Shown here: one piece after another, positions 43,641-52,984 of the stretch
Layout: each line of letters opens with the position of its first letter
Numbering within the stretch: the stretch's first letter is position 1
Source of the DNA: Acidobacteriota bacterium
GTDB taxonomy: Bacteria > Acidobacteriota > Terriglobia > Bryobacterales > Bryobacteraceae
DNA: 55,458 nt
Reading direction: 5' to 3'
Assembly (NCBI GenBank): GCA_026393985.1
Contig: JAPKZB010000075.1
Location: 1 to 55,458 of the forward strand
Made by a program: the position numbers and the translations under genes
The notes under the pieces: model-generated
What the model saw: the letters and a program-made list of their open reading frames with translations, nothing else
What the model was told of the DNA's origin: nothing
The model's database searches: none

Positions 43641-44344
43641 TCGCGGTACTCGACCGACACCGTAACCGGCTGGCCGGCTTCGACGGTCAACTCCCGCGTC
43701 ACCTCGCCGAGGGCCTCGTGCCAGACGGCGAGCGTATAGCGGCCCGGCGGCAGATCCGGCCAGGCGAACTCGCCGCGGGGACCGGTCACGGCCAGAAAGG
43801 GATGGTCCAGCACACCGATATACGACCGCATCCAGTTATGCACGTTGCACTTGACCGGGATCATCACCTCGGGCACGGCGAACTTACGCTGCAGGTCCGG
43901 CGCGCCCGGCGGCTGCTGCTGGTTCCAGTCGCGGTTCTCGCGCGGGGTGGGGTGGACGTTGTGCGAAACCGGGTCGGCGTTCTTCACGGTTAGCGTCTGG
44001 CCGGTGCGCAGCGCGAGCACGCGGGGAACAAACTGGCAGCCCCGCTGTTCGAGCACCACGGCTTCGGTGGGCGGCGCGAAACGGCGATTCTCAAGCCCCG
44101 CCTTGATATAGACGAACGCATTGGCAAGAGCGCCTTCGGCGGAAACAATTATCCGGTCCTCGGAAGCCGGCTCCCGGTGCAATTTCTGACAGTCCTCTTC
44201 GGCCTCCATCGACAGCACCTTCGAGGCGCGCTTGGCGCCCTTGTAGAGAATCGTGCCGCTCACGGGCACGCGCGGGACCGGCGGCTCCGGCCCCGCGCAC
44301 CCCACCAGGCCCACCAGCAACGCTACGCACAGTTCGCGCCTCAT
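43637..44344 (-). CDS. Cupredoxin-like lipoprotein (methylamine utilization protein-like)
   Basis: 235 residues. Lipobox near LVGC at residue 16. Type-I copper-like ligands appear in SHNVHP (His) and VKCNVHNWM (Cys, His, possible Met), so blue-copper electron transfer is plausible. The C-terminal part (GEFAWPDLPPGRYTLAVWH) is a carboxypeptidase-regulatory-like beta-sandwich. Overlaps the di-heme peroxidase gene by 4 nt (ATGA), so translation is coupled. Confidence 0.82.
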   Translation of the reverse strand: MRRELCVALLVGLVGCAGPEPPVPRVPVSGTILYKGAKRASKVLSMEAEEDCQKLHREPASEDRIIVSAEGALANAFVYIKAGLENRRFAPPTEAVVLEQRGCQFVPRVLALRTGQTLTVKNADPVSHNVHPTPRENRDWNQQQPPGAPDLQRKFAVPEVMIPVKCNVHNWMRSYIGVLDHPFLAVTGPRGEFAWPDLPPGRYTLAVWHEALGEVTRELTVEAGQPVTVSVEYRD

Positions 44345-45372
44345 GGATTGGCCACCGCCTCCCCGGTCAACGATTCCAGAAACGCCACCAGATCACTCCG
44401 TTCCTGCCGGGTGAACGACGTGAGCGGCTGAATCAAGGGATCGAGCTGCGGATTGGCATTGCCGCCGCCCACGTAAAAGTCCACCACCTCCTTCAAGCTC
44501 TTCAAACTGCCATCGTGCATGTAGGGGGCGGTCTCGGCGATGTTGCGCAGGCTGGGCGTCCGGAAAGCTCCCCGGTCGGGCTCCCGGCCGGTGACCGCGT
44601 AGCGGCCCGGGTCGGGGAGGTTCCCCGCCGGGTCCATGCCGACGCCCAGGTTGTGAAATTTCTGGTCGGTAAGCAGCGCATGGTCGGCCGCGATGGTATG
44701 GCACACAGCGCATTTGGCTTTATTGCGAAACAAAGCCAAGCCGCGTTGGGCTTCTTCGCTTAGCGCCGTCCGGTCGCCGCCGAACAGATAGCGGTCAAAC
44801 GGCGAGTTGCCGCGCACCAGCGTTTTTTCGTAGGCGGCAATGGCTTTGGTAATGCGTTCGAGCGTGACGGCCTCGTCACCGTAGGCCGCCGCCATGAACC
44901 GCCGGAACTCCGGGTCGGCCGCCACGGCCGACACCACGCCGCGGCTCGAATGGCCCATCTCCACCGGGTTCATCATCGGCCCGGAGGCCTGCTGTTCGAG
45001 CGTAGCCGCCCGGCCATCCCAGAACTGACTGCTCCAGTAGGCCGCGTTCCACACCGACGGCGCGTTGCGGTTGCCGCGCCCCCCGTTAACCCCGGGCGAG
45101 TTTGGCCGCGGGTCGGCAAACCCTTGGCCCGGCTGGTGGCAACTGGCGCAGGCGAGCGTCCCATCGACCGAAAGCGACGGGCTGAAAAACAGCTTCTTGC
45201 CCAACGCCACCGCGGCAGCCGGAGCGGCGCCCGGCACCGCCGGCAGCCCCAGCGGCGCACGGATGCTCTCCGGCTTCCCGACGAAATCAGCCTTCGTGCA
45301 GCCGGCCAGCACCGCGACCGCCAACACCGGCAGCCAGCGCCTCGCTACTGTCCGATCACTACCACGCCCCAC
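44341..45372 (-). CDS. Di-heme cytochrome c peroxidase (MauG/CCP family) lipoprotein
   Basis: 343 residues from a GTG at 45372, which overlaps the preceding gene by 28 nt. Lipobox VLAGC. Two c-type heme sites, CASCHQ and CAVCHT, and the family motifs GQGFADPR, WDGRAATLEQQ, FRTPSLRNIAETAPYMHDG. It may reduce hydrogen peroxide or oxidise a partner protein as MauG does. Second-last gene of the five-gene redox operon. Confidence 0.93.
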   Translation of the reverse strand: MGRGSDRTVARRWLPVLAVAVLAGCTKADFVGKPESIRAPLGLPAVPGAAPAAAVALGKKLFFSPSLSVDGTLACASCHQPGQGFADPRPNSPGVNGGRGNRNAPSVWNAAYWSSQFWDGRAATLEQQASGPMMNPVEMGHSSRGVVSAVAADPEFRRFMAAAYGDEAVTLERITKAIAAYEKTLVRGNSPFDRYLFGGDRTALSEEAQRGLALFRNKAKCAVCHTIAADHALLTDQKFHNLGVGMDPAGNLPDPGRYAVTGREPDRGAFRTPSLRNIAETAPYMHDGSLKSLKEVVDFYVGGGNANPQLDPLIQPLTSFTRQERSDLVAFLESLTGEAVANP

Positions 45373-46382
45373 GGCCGTTCACCCGCCTTGATCTTCCGAA
45401 CCACCTGCATCGTGCTGACGTCAATCACCGAGACATCGTTCGACGGCCCATTAGCCGAAAACAGCATCTTCTCATCCGGCGAGAGCGCAATGCCCCACGG
45501 CCGCTGCCCCGCCTCCACCGAACCGACGACCTTATCCGTAGCGGTATCAATCGCCAGCACCTTCTTGCCCCGGCCCGTGCTCACGTAGAGCCGGCCGCCA
45601 TCGCGGGTCAGTGCGGTGCCCATCGGCTTCAAGCCGGGCTCCAGCGTCACGTTGCCCGCCGCCGCCATCTTTTCGAGGTTGAGAATGGTGAGGTTGCCAT
45701 CGTTCTCGTTGGTGACGTAGGCGCGTTTGCCATCCGGGAGAATCGCGATGTCACGCGGCCGCCGCCCCACCTTGATGGTCTTCACGATCTTGCCGGAGGC
45801 GGCATCGATCACCGCCACGGTGCCATCGTCTTCTGAGGTCACCAGCACCAGCTTGCCGTCCGGGCTCAGCCGCACACCCTCGGGCTCTTCGCCCGTGGGC
45901 ACGGTCTTCAGCACCGTACCGTCGGCAATCCGGATCATGCTCACCCCGGCGGCATCTTCGTTCGCCACGTAGATGGATGTCCCGTCTTTGCTGATGGTGA
46001 ACTGCTCCGGATCCGAGCCCCCGAAGAACTTCCTAACCACCTTCCGCTGCGCGAGATCCACCACGCCAATGCCGTCGGCCGATTTATCCGGCGGCGGCAG
46101 CGTGCTCTCATCGACGCCAGGAGGCGCCGAAGGCGAGCCGCTGAGGGCGACAAAGATCTGCCCGCCCAGCGCCTGCACGCCGCGCGGACGCTTGCCGAGC
46201 GGAATCCGCGCCAACTCCTCGGGCTTGGCCGGATCGATGACGGTCAGGTCGCCGGACCCTTCGTTGGTGACATAGACCAGGTAGGGGGGCTTGGTCTCCG
46301 CCACCGGAGGGGCCGCCGGCTCAGGAGCCTTCGTGCAAGCGGCGCCGAACAAGAGGAACACAGCGGGCAGCAGTTTCTTCAT
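45345..46382 (-). CDS. YVTN beta-propeller lipoprotein
   Basis: 345 residues. Lipobox FGAAC, then a seven-bladed YVTN/cytochrome cd1-like propeller with repeats of the type PDGKRAYVTNENDGNLTIL. No heme site. GAGGCG lies shortly before the ATG and the gene starts 6 nt after the cytochrome-HhH gene. Such propellers often act as binding or scaffold proteins beside di-heme peroxidases. Confidence 0.9.
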   Translation of the reverse strand: MKKLLPAVFLLFGAACTKAPEPAAPPVAETKPPYLVYVTNEGSGDLTVIDPAKPEELARIPLGKRPRGVQALGGQIFVALSGSPSAPPGVDESTLPPPDKSADGIGVVDLAQRKVVRKFFGGSDPEQFTISKDGTSIYVANEDAAGVSMIRIADGTVLKTVPTGEEPEGVRLSPDGKLVLVTSEDDGTVAVIDAASGKIVKTIKVGRRPRDIAILPDGKRAYVTNENDGNLTILNLEKMAAAGNVTLEPGLKPMGTALTRDGGRLYVSTGRGKKVLAIDTATDKVVGSVEAGQRPWGIALSPDEKMLFSANGPSNDVSVIDVSTMQVVRKIKAGERPWGVVVIGQ

Positions 46383-46388
46383 ATCGCC

Positions 46389-46853
46389 TCAGAACGTGAC
46401 GCGGTCTTTCTTCTCGTCCAGCTTGGCGGTCTCCAGACCCGGCACCTTCAGCAGCTCTTCCCAGGTTTTGAAGTTGCCATGCTCTTTGCGCCAAGCCAGC
46501 ACCGCCGCCGCCTGTGACCGTTTGAGACTCAACCCGCTTTCCAGTTGAATCGCCGTCGCCGTATTCAAGTTAATGCGCGGAACCTCTTCGGCGGGGAAGT
46601 TTTTGACCAGATAGTCGAGCACCAGGGCATATTCCTGATCGGTAGCCTTCATGCCGAACGCGGTCATCTTGGTCATCGACTTTTCCCAGCCGCCCCGGTC
46701 GAGCCGGGGGGAGATGGCCCGGGCGATTTCGTGACACTGCTTGCAGAGCCGCTCCGTCTCGGCCTTGCCCGCGCCATCGGGCAGCACTTGGGCGGTTGCC
46801 GCGGCTACGAACGCTAAACCGGTTGCCAACGCGAAAGAAGGAAAGGATCGCAT
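46389..46853 (-). CDS. Small c-type cytochrome fused to a ComEA-type helix-hairpin-helix domain
   Basis: 154 residues with a signal peptide (to about ATAQ). Residues 25-90 are a class-I cytochrome: CKQCH, then GGWEKSMTKM and FGMKATDQEYALVLDYLVKNF with a likely axial Met. Residues 93-154 form a helix-hairpin-helix pair of ComEA type (INLNTATAIQL, VLAWRKEHGNFKTWEELLKVPGL). ComEA binds DNA outside the cell during uptake, so the fusion to a heme domain is unusual. TAAAAT (46860-46865) ends 6 nt before the ATG and overlaps the stop of the propeller gene. Confidence 0.85.
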   Translation of the reverse strand: MRSFPSFALATGLAFVAAATAQVLPDGAGKAETERLCKQCHEIARAISPRLDRGGWEKSMTKMTAFGMKATDQEYALVLDYLVKNFPAEEVPRINLNTATAIQLESGLSLKRSQAAAVLAWRKEHGNFKTWEELLKVPGLETAKLDEKKDRVTF

Positions 46854-46862
46854 AACCCTATT

Positions 46863-48425
46863 TTAAATCTCAAACGGGAAGCTGAACACGTACTGCGTGC
46901 CGTCGAAGGTCGACACGTAGACCCGGCTGTCGCCCGCCGCCAGCGAACCGCTGTGGACGAACGAGGTCATCGCAGTGCCGGAGCTCCAAACCTCTTTGCC
47001 GGTGGCGCTGTCGAGCGCATAAAGCACGGCGGGGACGGACTTGGCAACGGTGGTCTTGGCATCGGTGGAGCGGAACTCACCCGACGAGAGCGCAAACACC
47101 ACACCGTTGATCACCACGGGCGCCGTCGGCGAAACCAGCTCGCGGGAGGTCCAGGCGACCTCCAGCCGGCCCTCGCCCGCCAGCTTAAAGGCGGTTATGT
47201 TCTTGCCCGCAGGCGCCAGAATCCAGCGCGTGCCCGACGGGTCCTGCCAACTGGCGAGCGCGCCGGCCTGATAGCCCGGCGTGGCGAACACCGACGACTG
47301 CGCATAGGCCTTGCTCAGGTCGGCCGTATCGACCACCTGCAGATGTCCCTGCGCGCTGGTGGCGGCCACCAGATTCCTGCCCTGGAACTCAAAGACCAGC
47401 GGGGAGGAGGTGAACTCGCCCACCGGGGACTTGTAGGAGCCCTTCGCTTCGAGGGTCTTGCCGGTCAGCGCCGTCAACTCGGCGCCCGCCGTGACATAGA
47501 CGGTACCGTCCGGAGCGATGGCCGGACCAGCCGTTCCCGCCACGTTACCCGCGGCCTTCCACTTGTTCACTTTCTTGGCATCCATCTCGAGCGCCCAAAC
47601 GCCGTTATCGATGCCGCCGCAGGCATTCTGCGTCGCCACGTAGGCAACCCGGTCTACGACAATGAGGCCCTGCGCATTGGCGCCCACGGGCAGAAACGGC
47701 AGGGCCGGGGCCGGCTCCTCGCCGTTCGAGACGTAGAGCGAGTGCAACAGACCATCGCCTGTCAGGGCATTCACCCACTGAATGCGCGGAGAAAAGGGAT
47801 TCGGCGCCGCCGGGGCACCCGGCTTGGCCGGCGCAACCGGCGGCGCCGGACGCACCGGAGCATCGCGCCGCAGCGTCACCGCGCCTTCATAGGGCTGCCC
47901 CACGCCCGACTTGGCCGGGTTGCCGCGACCCGGTCCGGAACCGGTCGGCACGGGACGGTAGGCGAGCACGGTGGGCCGCGTGACGTTGGCCGTCATGCCG
48001 CCGGGACAGGCAAACGTACCGGCAGAGCGCCGGGCCTTGCCCGCGTAGCTCTTCTCCCACTCGACGCGCGACAGATGCAGATCGTAGGCGATCACGCGGT
48101 CATCGCTGCCGCCGAAGAATCCAAGCGTCCGGAAGCCCCGGTAGCTGATGTAGAAATCGAGCAGGGCGGGAGGGGTCAGCGCGTTGAGCTGGCGGGCCAC
48201 GTTGGCCGGCTTGGTCTTCCACAACAGCCCGAACCCGGGCTTGGCCATCGAGGCTTTCGAGATCTTCTCATCGTTCCGGACCCAGTACGACCGCTGGGCG
48301 TCAAAGCCACTCGTCATCCAATCGCCGCTGCCGCGCTGGGCGACCGCCACTGTCGGCAGCAACGCCGTCAAAACGGCCGCCGCGGCCAGAAACCCTCTAC
48401 GCAGAACCAAAGTTGTCTTCTTCAT
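46863..48425 (-). CDS. PQQ-type beta-propeller protein, secreted
   Basis: 520 residues from the ATG at 48425 (a TTG two codons earlier is possible). Twin-Arg-like leader [15 protein letters not shown]-like propeller repeats ([31 protein letters not shown]). It shares CPGGMTAN and a CGG segment with the divergent gene at 48503. A Pro/Ala-rich insert lies around residue 190-215. No clear PQQ-stacking Trp or vicinal Cys pair, so cofactor binding is unproven. First gene of a tightly packed five-gene operon. Confidence 0.85.
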   Translation of the reverse strand: MKKTTLVLRRGFLAAAAVLTALLPTVAVAQRGSGDWMTSGFDAQRSYWVRNDEKISKASMAKPGFGLLWKTKPANVARQLNALTPPALLDFYISYRGFRTLGFFGGSDDRVIAYDLHLSRVEWEKSYAGKARRSAGTFACPGGMTANVTRPTVLAYRPVPTGSGPGRGNPAKSGVGQPYEGAVTLRRDAPVRPAPPVAPAKPGAPAAPNPFSPRIQWVNALTGDGLLHSLYVSNGEEPAPALPFLPVGANAQGLIVVDRVAYVATQNACGGIDNGVWALEMDAKKVNKWKAAGNVAGTAGPAIAPDGTVYVTAGAELTALTGKTLEAKGSYKSPVGEFTSSPLVFEFQGRNLVAATSAQGHLQVVDTADLSKAYAQSSVFATPGYQAGALASWQDPSGTRWILAPAGKNITAFKLAGEGRLEVAWTSRELVSPTAPVVINGVVFALSSGEFRSTDAKTTVAKSVPAVLYALDSATGKEVWSSGTAMTSFVHSGSLAAGDSRVYVSTFDGTQYVFSFPFEI

Positions 48426-48502
48426 TTCCAAGCTCGATTCACAATCATATAACCAAGACGATCCGTTTGGGATATAGTGTGATTTTCGGAGTCCCCTTGC
48501 AT

Positions 48503-50050
48503 ATGAGAAGAACCCCGCTCGCTCTTGTTTTCTTGACCGCGGCCGCCTTCGGCGGACCCGCTGACTGGCTGACGGATGGAGGCGACAGCAAACGCAACAA
48601 CTGGCAAAAGAACGAAACCATCCTCACCAAAGCCAACATCAAGGGCATGCAACTGCTCTGGAAGAAAAAGCTCGACAACCAGCCGCGCCAGATGCACTCG
48701 CTGCTCGAGCCGCTCGTCATCGGCCAGATCAACACGAAGAACGGCCCGAAGGAGATGGTGATTCAGGCCGGGGTCTCCGACAATCTGTACGCTCTCGACG
48801 CCAGAAACGGCGATCTGCTCTGGAAGCGCCACTTTGAGAGCACTTACGCGGACCCCGTGGGCGGCCGCGGCCCCAGCGTCCTGTGCCCCGGCGGCATGAC
48901 CGCCAACGCCACGATCGGCCCCGGCGACCAGCCCGGTTCCTACAAGATCTATGCGGTTTCCTGGGATGGCCGCCTCCACATCCTGAACGCCGCCGACGGC
49001 GAGCCGCTCTCGCCCCCGCTCAAGTTTATGCCGCCCAACGGCAAGCCCTACGCCTTGAACCTCGTCAACAACGTCATCTATACGCACAGCGCTCAGGGCT
49101 GCGGCGGCAACCCGAACATGGCCTATACCTACGACCTCGCCACGCACAAGGTGGGGAGCTGGGGCCCAGCCGGCGGCGGCATGTGGGGACGGTCCGGCCC
49201 GGCCGTGAGCAAGGATCTCGTGATGTACACGGGCACCGGCGATGGCCGCTGGGATCCGGAAAACGGCGTCTACGGCAACGGCATTATCGGCGTCAAGCAG
49301 AACCCTGAGACCAAGGCCCTGGAACTGGCCGACTACTACGGCCCCTCGAACGCCGAATGGCTCTGGAAGCGCGACCTCGACATGCAGGTTACCCCGGCCA
49401 TCTTCGACTTCAAGGGCCGCGAGTACATGATTGACGCAAGCAAAGAGTGCCGCATCTATCTGATGGACACCGAGTCGATCGGCGGCGACGACCATCGCAC
49501 GCCCGCCTATCGCACCCCGCTCATCTGCAACGAGATTGTCGACTTCGCCGAGGCCGGCATCTGGGGTTCGCTCGCCACCTGGGAGGACGCCAAAGGAACC
49601 CGCTGGATCCTGACCCCGTTCTGGGGCGCCAAGCATTCCAAGTACAAGGCCCCGCTCGAATACGGTCCGGTGAAGAAGGGCGCCATCGCCGCCTTCAAAA
49701 TGGAGTTGGTCAATGGCAAGCCGGTGCTCCAACCCGCCTGGGTTTCGCGCGACATGAACCAGGCCGAACCGCCCATCATCGCCAACGGCATGATCTTCGC
49801 CTACGGCAGCGGCGAGAACACCGCGCAGGCCTTCCCCGACGTCGGCCTCGATTTCCGCATGGAGCGCCGCGTGCCGCTGTCCACCCACGCCGTCCTCTAC
49901 GTGCTCGACGCCGAAACCGGCAAAGAGCTCTGGAACAGCGGCAAGGAGATCACCAACTGGAACCATTGGAGCGGCCTCGGCCTCGCCAATGGCCAGGTTT
50001 ACATCAATACCTACGACGGCCATCTGTACTGCTACGGCCTCAAGAAATGA
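48503..50050 (+). CDS. PQQ-type beta-propeller protein, secreted, paralogue of the divergent gene
   Basis: 515 residues. Signal peptide [17 protein letters not shown]. Propeller repeats ([32 protein letters not shown]), CPGGMTAN and QGCGGNPNM. Compared with its paralogue it lacks the Pro-rich insert. GGAG lies about 10 nt upstream. A TATAGT hexamer (48474-48479) is a likely -10. The next gene overlaps its stop by 4 nt (ATGA). Confidence 0.85.
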   Translation: MRRTPLALVFLTAAAFGGPADWLTDGGDSKRNNWQKNETILTKANIKGMQLLWKKKLDNQPRQMHSLLEPLVIGQINTKNGPKEMVIQAGVSDNLYALDARNGDLLWKRHFESTYADPVGGRGPSVLCPGGMTANATIGPGDQPGSYKIYAVSWDGRLHILNAADGEPLSPPLKFMPPNGKPYALNLVNNVIYTHSAQGCGGNPNMAYTYDLATHKVGSWGPAGGGMWGRSGPAVSKDLVMYTGTGDGRWDPENGVYGNGIIGVKQNPETKALELADYYGPSNAEWLWKRDLDMQVTPAIFDFKGREYMIDASKECRIYLMDTESIGGDDHRTPAYRTPLICNEIVDFAEAGIWGSLATWEDAKGTRWILTPFWGAKHSKYKAPLEYGPVKKGAIAAFKMELVNGKPVLQPAWVSRDMNQAEPPIIANGMIFAYGSGENTAQAFPDVGLDFRMERRVPLSTHAVLYVLDAETGKELWNSGKEITNWNHWSGLGLANGQVYINTYDGHLYCYGLKK

Positions 50051-50760
50051 GGTTCGTCGGTGCCCTTTTGCTCCTGGCGCTGAGCTTTCGGCTCAGCGCC
50101 CAGGAACTGTCCCGAGAACAGCTTGAAACCGCTCTCGAAGCCTACCGCCGGATCCTGCTCGACTGGGGCGGTCTCACCCGCTACGGCAGCGAAAACGCCG
50201 AACTGAAACCGCAACCCGGACGCGTTGTTTTCCTCGGCGACGAGATTACCGAAAACTGGGGGCCGGAGTTCTTTCCGGGCAAGCCCTACCTGAACCGGGG
50301 CATTACCCGCCAGACCGTCGCCCAGATGCTCGTCCGCTTCCGCCAGGACGTCATCTCGCTCAAACCCGCCGTGGTCGTCATTCAAGCCGGCACCAACGAC
50401 CTTGCCAGCGTCATGGGTCCGTCCACGGAGGGCACCATGGCCGACCACTTTATGTCGATGGTGGAGCTGGCAAAACAGCACCACATCAAAGTGGTTCTAT
50501 CTTCCGTGACCCCCGTCTGCGACTGTTTCACCAAAATGACCGCCCGGCGGCCCGTGGGCAAGATTCTCAGTTTGAACGGCTGGTTGAAGTCCTACGCCGC
50601 CCGGAACGGCATCCCGTATCTCGACTACTACGGGGCGCTGGTGGAGGGCCGTTTTTTCAAGCAGAGCCTGACGGTGGACGGCCTCCTGCCCAACGCCGCT
50701 GGTTACGCTGTGATGGCGCCGCTGGCCGAAAAGGCGATCGCCGAGGCGATCGCCCGCTAG
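50047..50760 (+). CDS. SGNH/GDSL-fold protein lacking catalytic Ser and His
   Basis: 237 residues with a signal peptide ending near LSAQ. The SGNH fold is clear: block [13 protein letters not shown], block II Gly in [10 protein letters not shown], block III QAGTND, block [12 protein letters not shown]. The catalytic Ser of GDS is Glu66 and the catalytic His of DGxHP is Leu214, while Asp211 and the oxyanion Gly and Asn remain. It is therefore probably not an esterase and may bind ligand. Translationally coupled to the propeller gene. Confidence 0.87.
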   Translation: MRFVGALLLLALSFRLSAQELSREQLETALEAYRRILLDWGGLTRYGSENAELKPQPGRVVFLGDEITENWGPEFFPGKPYLNRGITRQTVAQMLVRFRQDVISLKPAVVVIQAGTNDLASVMGPSTEGTMADHFMSMVELAKQHHIKVVLSSVTPVCDCFTKMTARRPVGKILSLNGWLKSYAARNGIPYLDYYGALVEGRFFKQSLTVDGLLPNAAGYAVMAPLAEKAIAEAIAR

Positions 50761-52061
50761 TCCTGATTCAGAAACGGAACCTTCTCTTTCAAACGCTCCC
50801 ACAACGACTTTTCCTGAGCCGCTTCAGCAGCTGCGGGCCGGGTGATCTGCGTGGCTTTCAGGTCGAACGGATCGGCTAGGCGCGCCCACGGGGCGGTGCT
50901 GATGAGCCGGACGCGATAGCCTTCAAATGCGTAGGTCCGGCGCTCGAGTTCTCCGCCGGGCGTAGCGAGCACGACCGAAAAGCCGGTGACGGTTTCGGTC
51001 TTTTTGCCCACCGTGACCTCCACCGGATGGACGGCGCTCGGGAAGTATCCTTTCACCTCGCGCAGCCGGAAGGCGGTCTCGTACCGTTTCCGCCGGGCAT
51101 TGTAGATGAAAACGCGCAGGCCATCGAACTCGTAGTCCTGGCCTCCCTGGGGAATTGTGGTCCACAGATAGTGCTTCTTCCCCGTGCCATCCTCGGCCGT
51201 CACCTCGCCGAGTGGAAACCAGGACGTGATCCGGTGGCCTTCGGCATACTGCGCCACCTCATCCGGAATGGTCATGGCCAAGGCCCGGGTTAGGACCCAG
51301 CCGGCGCGCCCTTCCGTGCTGCGCACGAGGCTCCAATCCTCCATTCGCACCGGATCGGCCTCGGGCTGGGGGGCTGTTTTGCCAGGGGCAGGCGGCCGCG
51401 AGTTTGGCTTCGTTTCGTCAACAGGCAGCGGGCTGCGGCGGGAGATCTCCAACCAGTTGACCGGCGGCCCGGGCGGCTGCGGCATGGGCGGCTGCTCGAA
51501 GGCCTCGACTTTGCCCTTGTCTTGGTCGCGCCGCGCCGCACGCTTCCTCGGGGCCGGCTTCTCGGCAGCGACGGCCAACTGCTTGCTCACCGCGGACTGA
51601 AACGGTAGCCGCGCCACCAGCCGGTGGCCGAGGACGTCCATCTTGTCGTTTTCTTTCAACTGATGAAAGCTGGGGGCCTGCCGGTTGGGCTCGGTATGAA
51701 TGTTCAGCAGGTCGTACACCATGGCTTGGCCCTGCGAGGGAAGCTTAGCGGCCACTTCGTTGGTCGCCCGCAGGCGTTCCATCTGCTCTGGAGTGAGCAG
51801 CTTTTCGCCTTCGCACCAGCCTTCGACGCCATTATCGGCCCGGACGCGCGTGAAGCGGCGGCGGATCTGAAGAATCGCCAGACGGTCCCCGTGCCTGACC
51901 GTCGCCACCGTGGGGGCCTTCGGCGAGATCTCCTGCCGGATGTTCAACGTGATGGGACCGGCGAACGCCTCGCCAATCACCGGCACTTTGGCAGGACCCT
52001 GATTACACGCAGCGCCCAAGCCTAAGAGCGCCGCCAACAGAAATGCATAGAATCCGCGCAT
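50757..52061 (-). CDS. SH3-domain lipoprotein of unknown function
   Basis: 434 residues from the ATG at 52061; the longer frame upstream is antisense to manA. Lipobox LGAAC. A bacterial SH3 domain spans about 35-85 (LNIRQEISPKAPTVATVRHGD, VEGWCEG), a second SH3-like segment follows the Pro-rich linker (MEDWSLVRSTEGRAGWV), then a beta-rich C-terminus. Might bind cell-wall peptides. Ends in a CTAG overlap with the SGNH gene. Confidence 0.82.
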   Translation of the reverse strand: MRGFYAFLLAALLGLGAACNQGPAKVPVIGEAFAGPITLNIRQEISPKAPTVATVRHGDRLAILQIRRRFTRVRADNGVEGWCEGEKLLTPEQMERLRATNEVAAKLPSQGQAMVYDLLNIHTEPNRQAPSFHQLKENDKMDVLGHRLVARLPFQSAVSKQLAVAAEKPAPRKRAARRDQDKGKVEAFEQPPMPQPPGPPVNWLEISRRSPLPVDETKPNSRPPAPGKTAPQPEADPVRMEDWSLVRSTEGRAGWVLTRALAMTIPDEVAQYAEGHRITSWFPLGEVTAEDGTGKKHYLWTTIPQGGQDYEFDGLRVFIYNARRKRYETAFRLREVKGYFPSAVHPVEVTVGKKTETVTGFSVVLATPGGELERRTYAFEGYRVRLISTAPWARLADPFDLKATQITRPAAAEAAQEKSLWERLKEKVPFLNQD

Positions 52062-52093
52062 ACTACCGCGCCACAACCTGAGCACTCTCCAGC

Positions 52094-52984
52094 TTAGCGC
52101 GAGGGAACCCAAACGCGCAGCAATTCCAACTCCGGCGTGCCATCTACGATATACGACCCCATCGCCGCTGGCACGAGCCACGCCTGGCCGGCCCGCAACT
52201 CTTCGACTTCCCCGCCCCCGCTCAGCAACCCCGCGCCGCGGGTGACCACCAGCAGATGGAAGCGTTCCGGATCGGATTGCCAGACGGTGGGCCCGTCGAG
52301 GCGCCGCCGCTCGGTGGCAAAGTACGGGCAGCTGGCCAACAGGTCGCCGGCGGGCGCCAGTGGGCCCGGCGCCGGGCCCCAGTCGAGCACGGCGATCGAG
52401 GGTTCGACGTGGAGCTCCCGTGGCCGACCATAGTCCCACAGGCGGTAGGTGACGTCCGAGTTTTGTTGAATCTCGCAGATGGCGAGGCCGCCGCCGATGG
52501 CGTGGACCGTCCGGGCCGGGGTGAAGTAGGTCTGGCCGGCGGCGGCCGGCCACCAGGCCAACAGCGACTCAGCGGTGCCTTCGTCGAGAGACTGCCGCAG
52601 TTCGGCCTCGGTGGTCTCGCGCGCAAAGCCCTGGGCGATCACCGCCTCGGGCTCGGCCGTGAGGACGTACCACATCTCCGTCTTGCCCGGCTGCTGGTGA
52701 TGTTCAAGAGCGTAGGCGTCCTCCGGATGGACCTGCACGGACAGCTTCTCGGTGGTGAACAGGAACTTGATGAGGATGGGGAACCGGCCGGCGGGCAGAG
52801 CGGTTCCCAGGATCTCCGGACGCGCCGTCAGTTCGCCCAGCGATTGCCCTTCCGAGGTCTCGATATCGTCCGACGATAGCCAGACCTCGCCAATCCGCCG
52901 GTCCACGGGCGGATACCACGGTTCGAGCGCGGTAGCGCCCCAAACTCGCTCGACAAATTTGGGGAGCAGCGCGATGGGTCTCAT
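52094..52984 (-). CDS. manA: Mannose-6-phosphate isomerase, class I
   Basis: 296 residues. Cupin-type PMI with zinc ligands in VQVHPED, KTEMWYVL and TVHAIGGG. Interconverts mannose 6-phosphate and fructose 6-phosphate, and may supply GDP-mannose synthesis. Its ATG overlaps the aminotransferase stop by 4 nt (52981-52984), so the two are coupled. Confidence 0.93.
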   Translation of the reverse strand: MRPIALLPKFVERVWGATALEPWYPPVDRRIGEVWLSSDDIETSEGQSLGELTARPEILGTALPAGRFPILIKFLFTTEKLSVQVHPEDAYALEHHQQPGKTEMWYVLTAEPEAVIAQGFARETTEAELRQSLDEGTAESLLAWWPAAAGQTYFTPARTVHAIGGGLAICEIQQNSDVTYRLWDYGRPRELHVEPSIAVLDWGPAPGPLAPAGDLLASCPYFATERRRLDGPTVWQSDPERFHLLVVTRGAGLLSGGGEVEELRAGQAWLVPAAMGSYIVDGTPELELLRVWVPSR

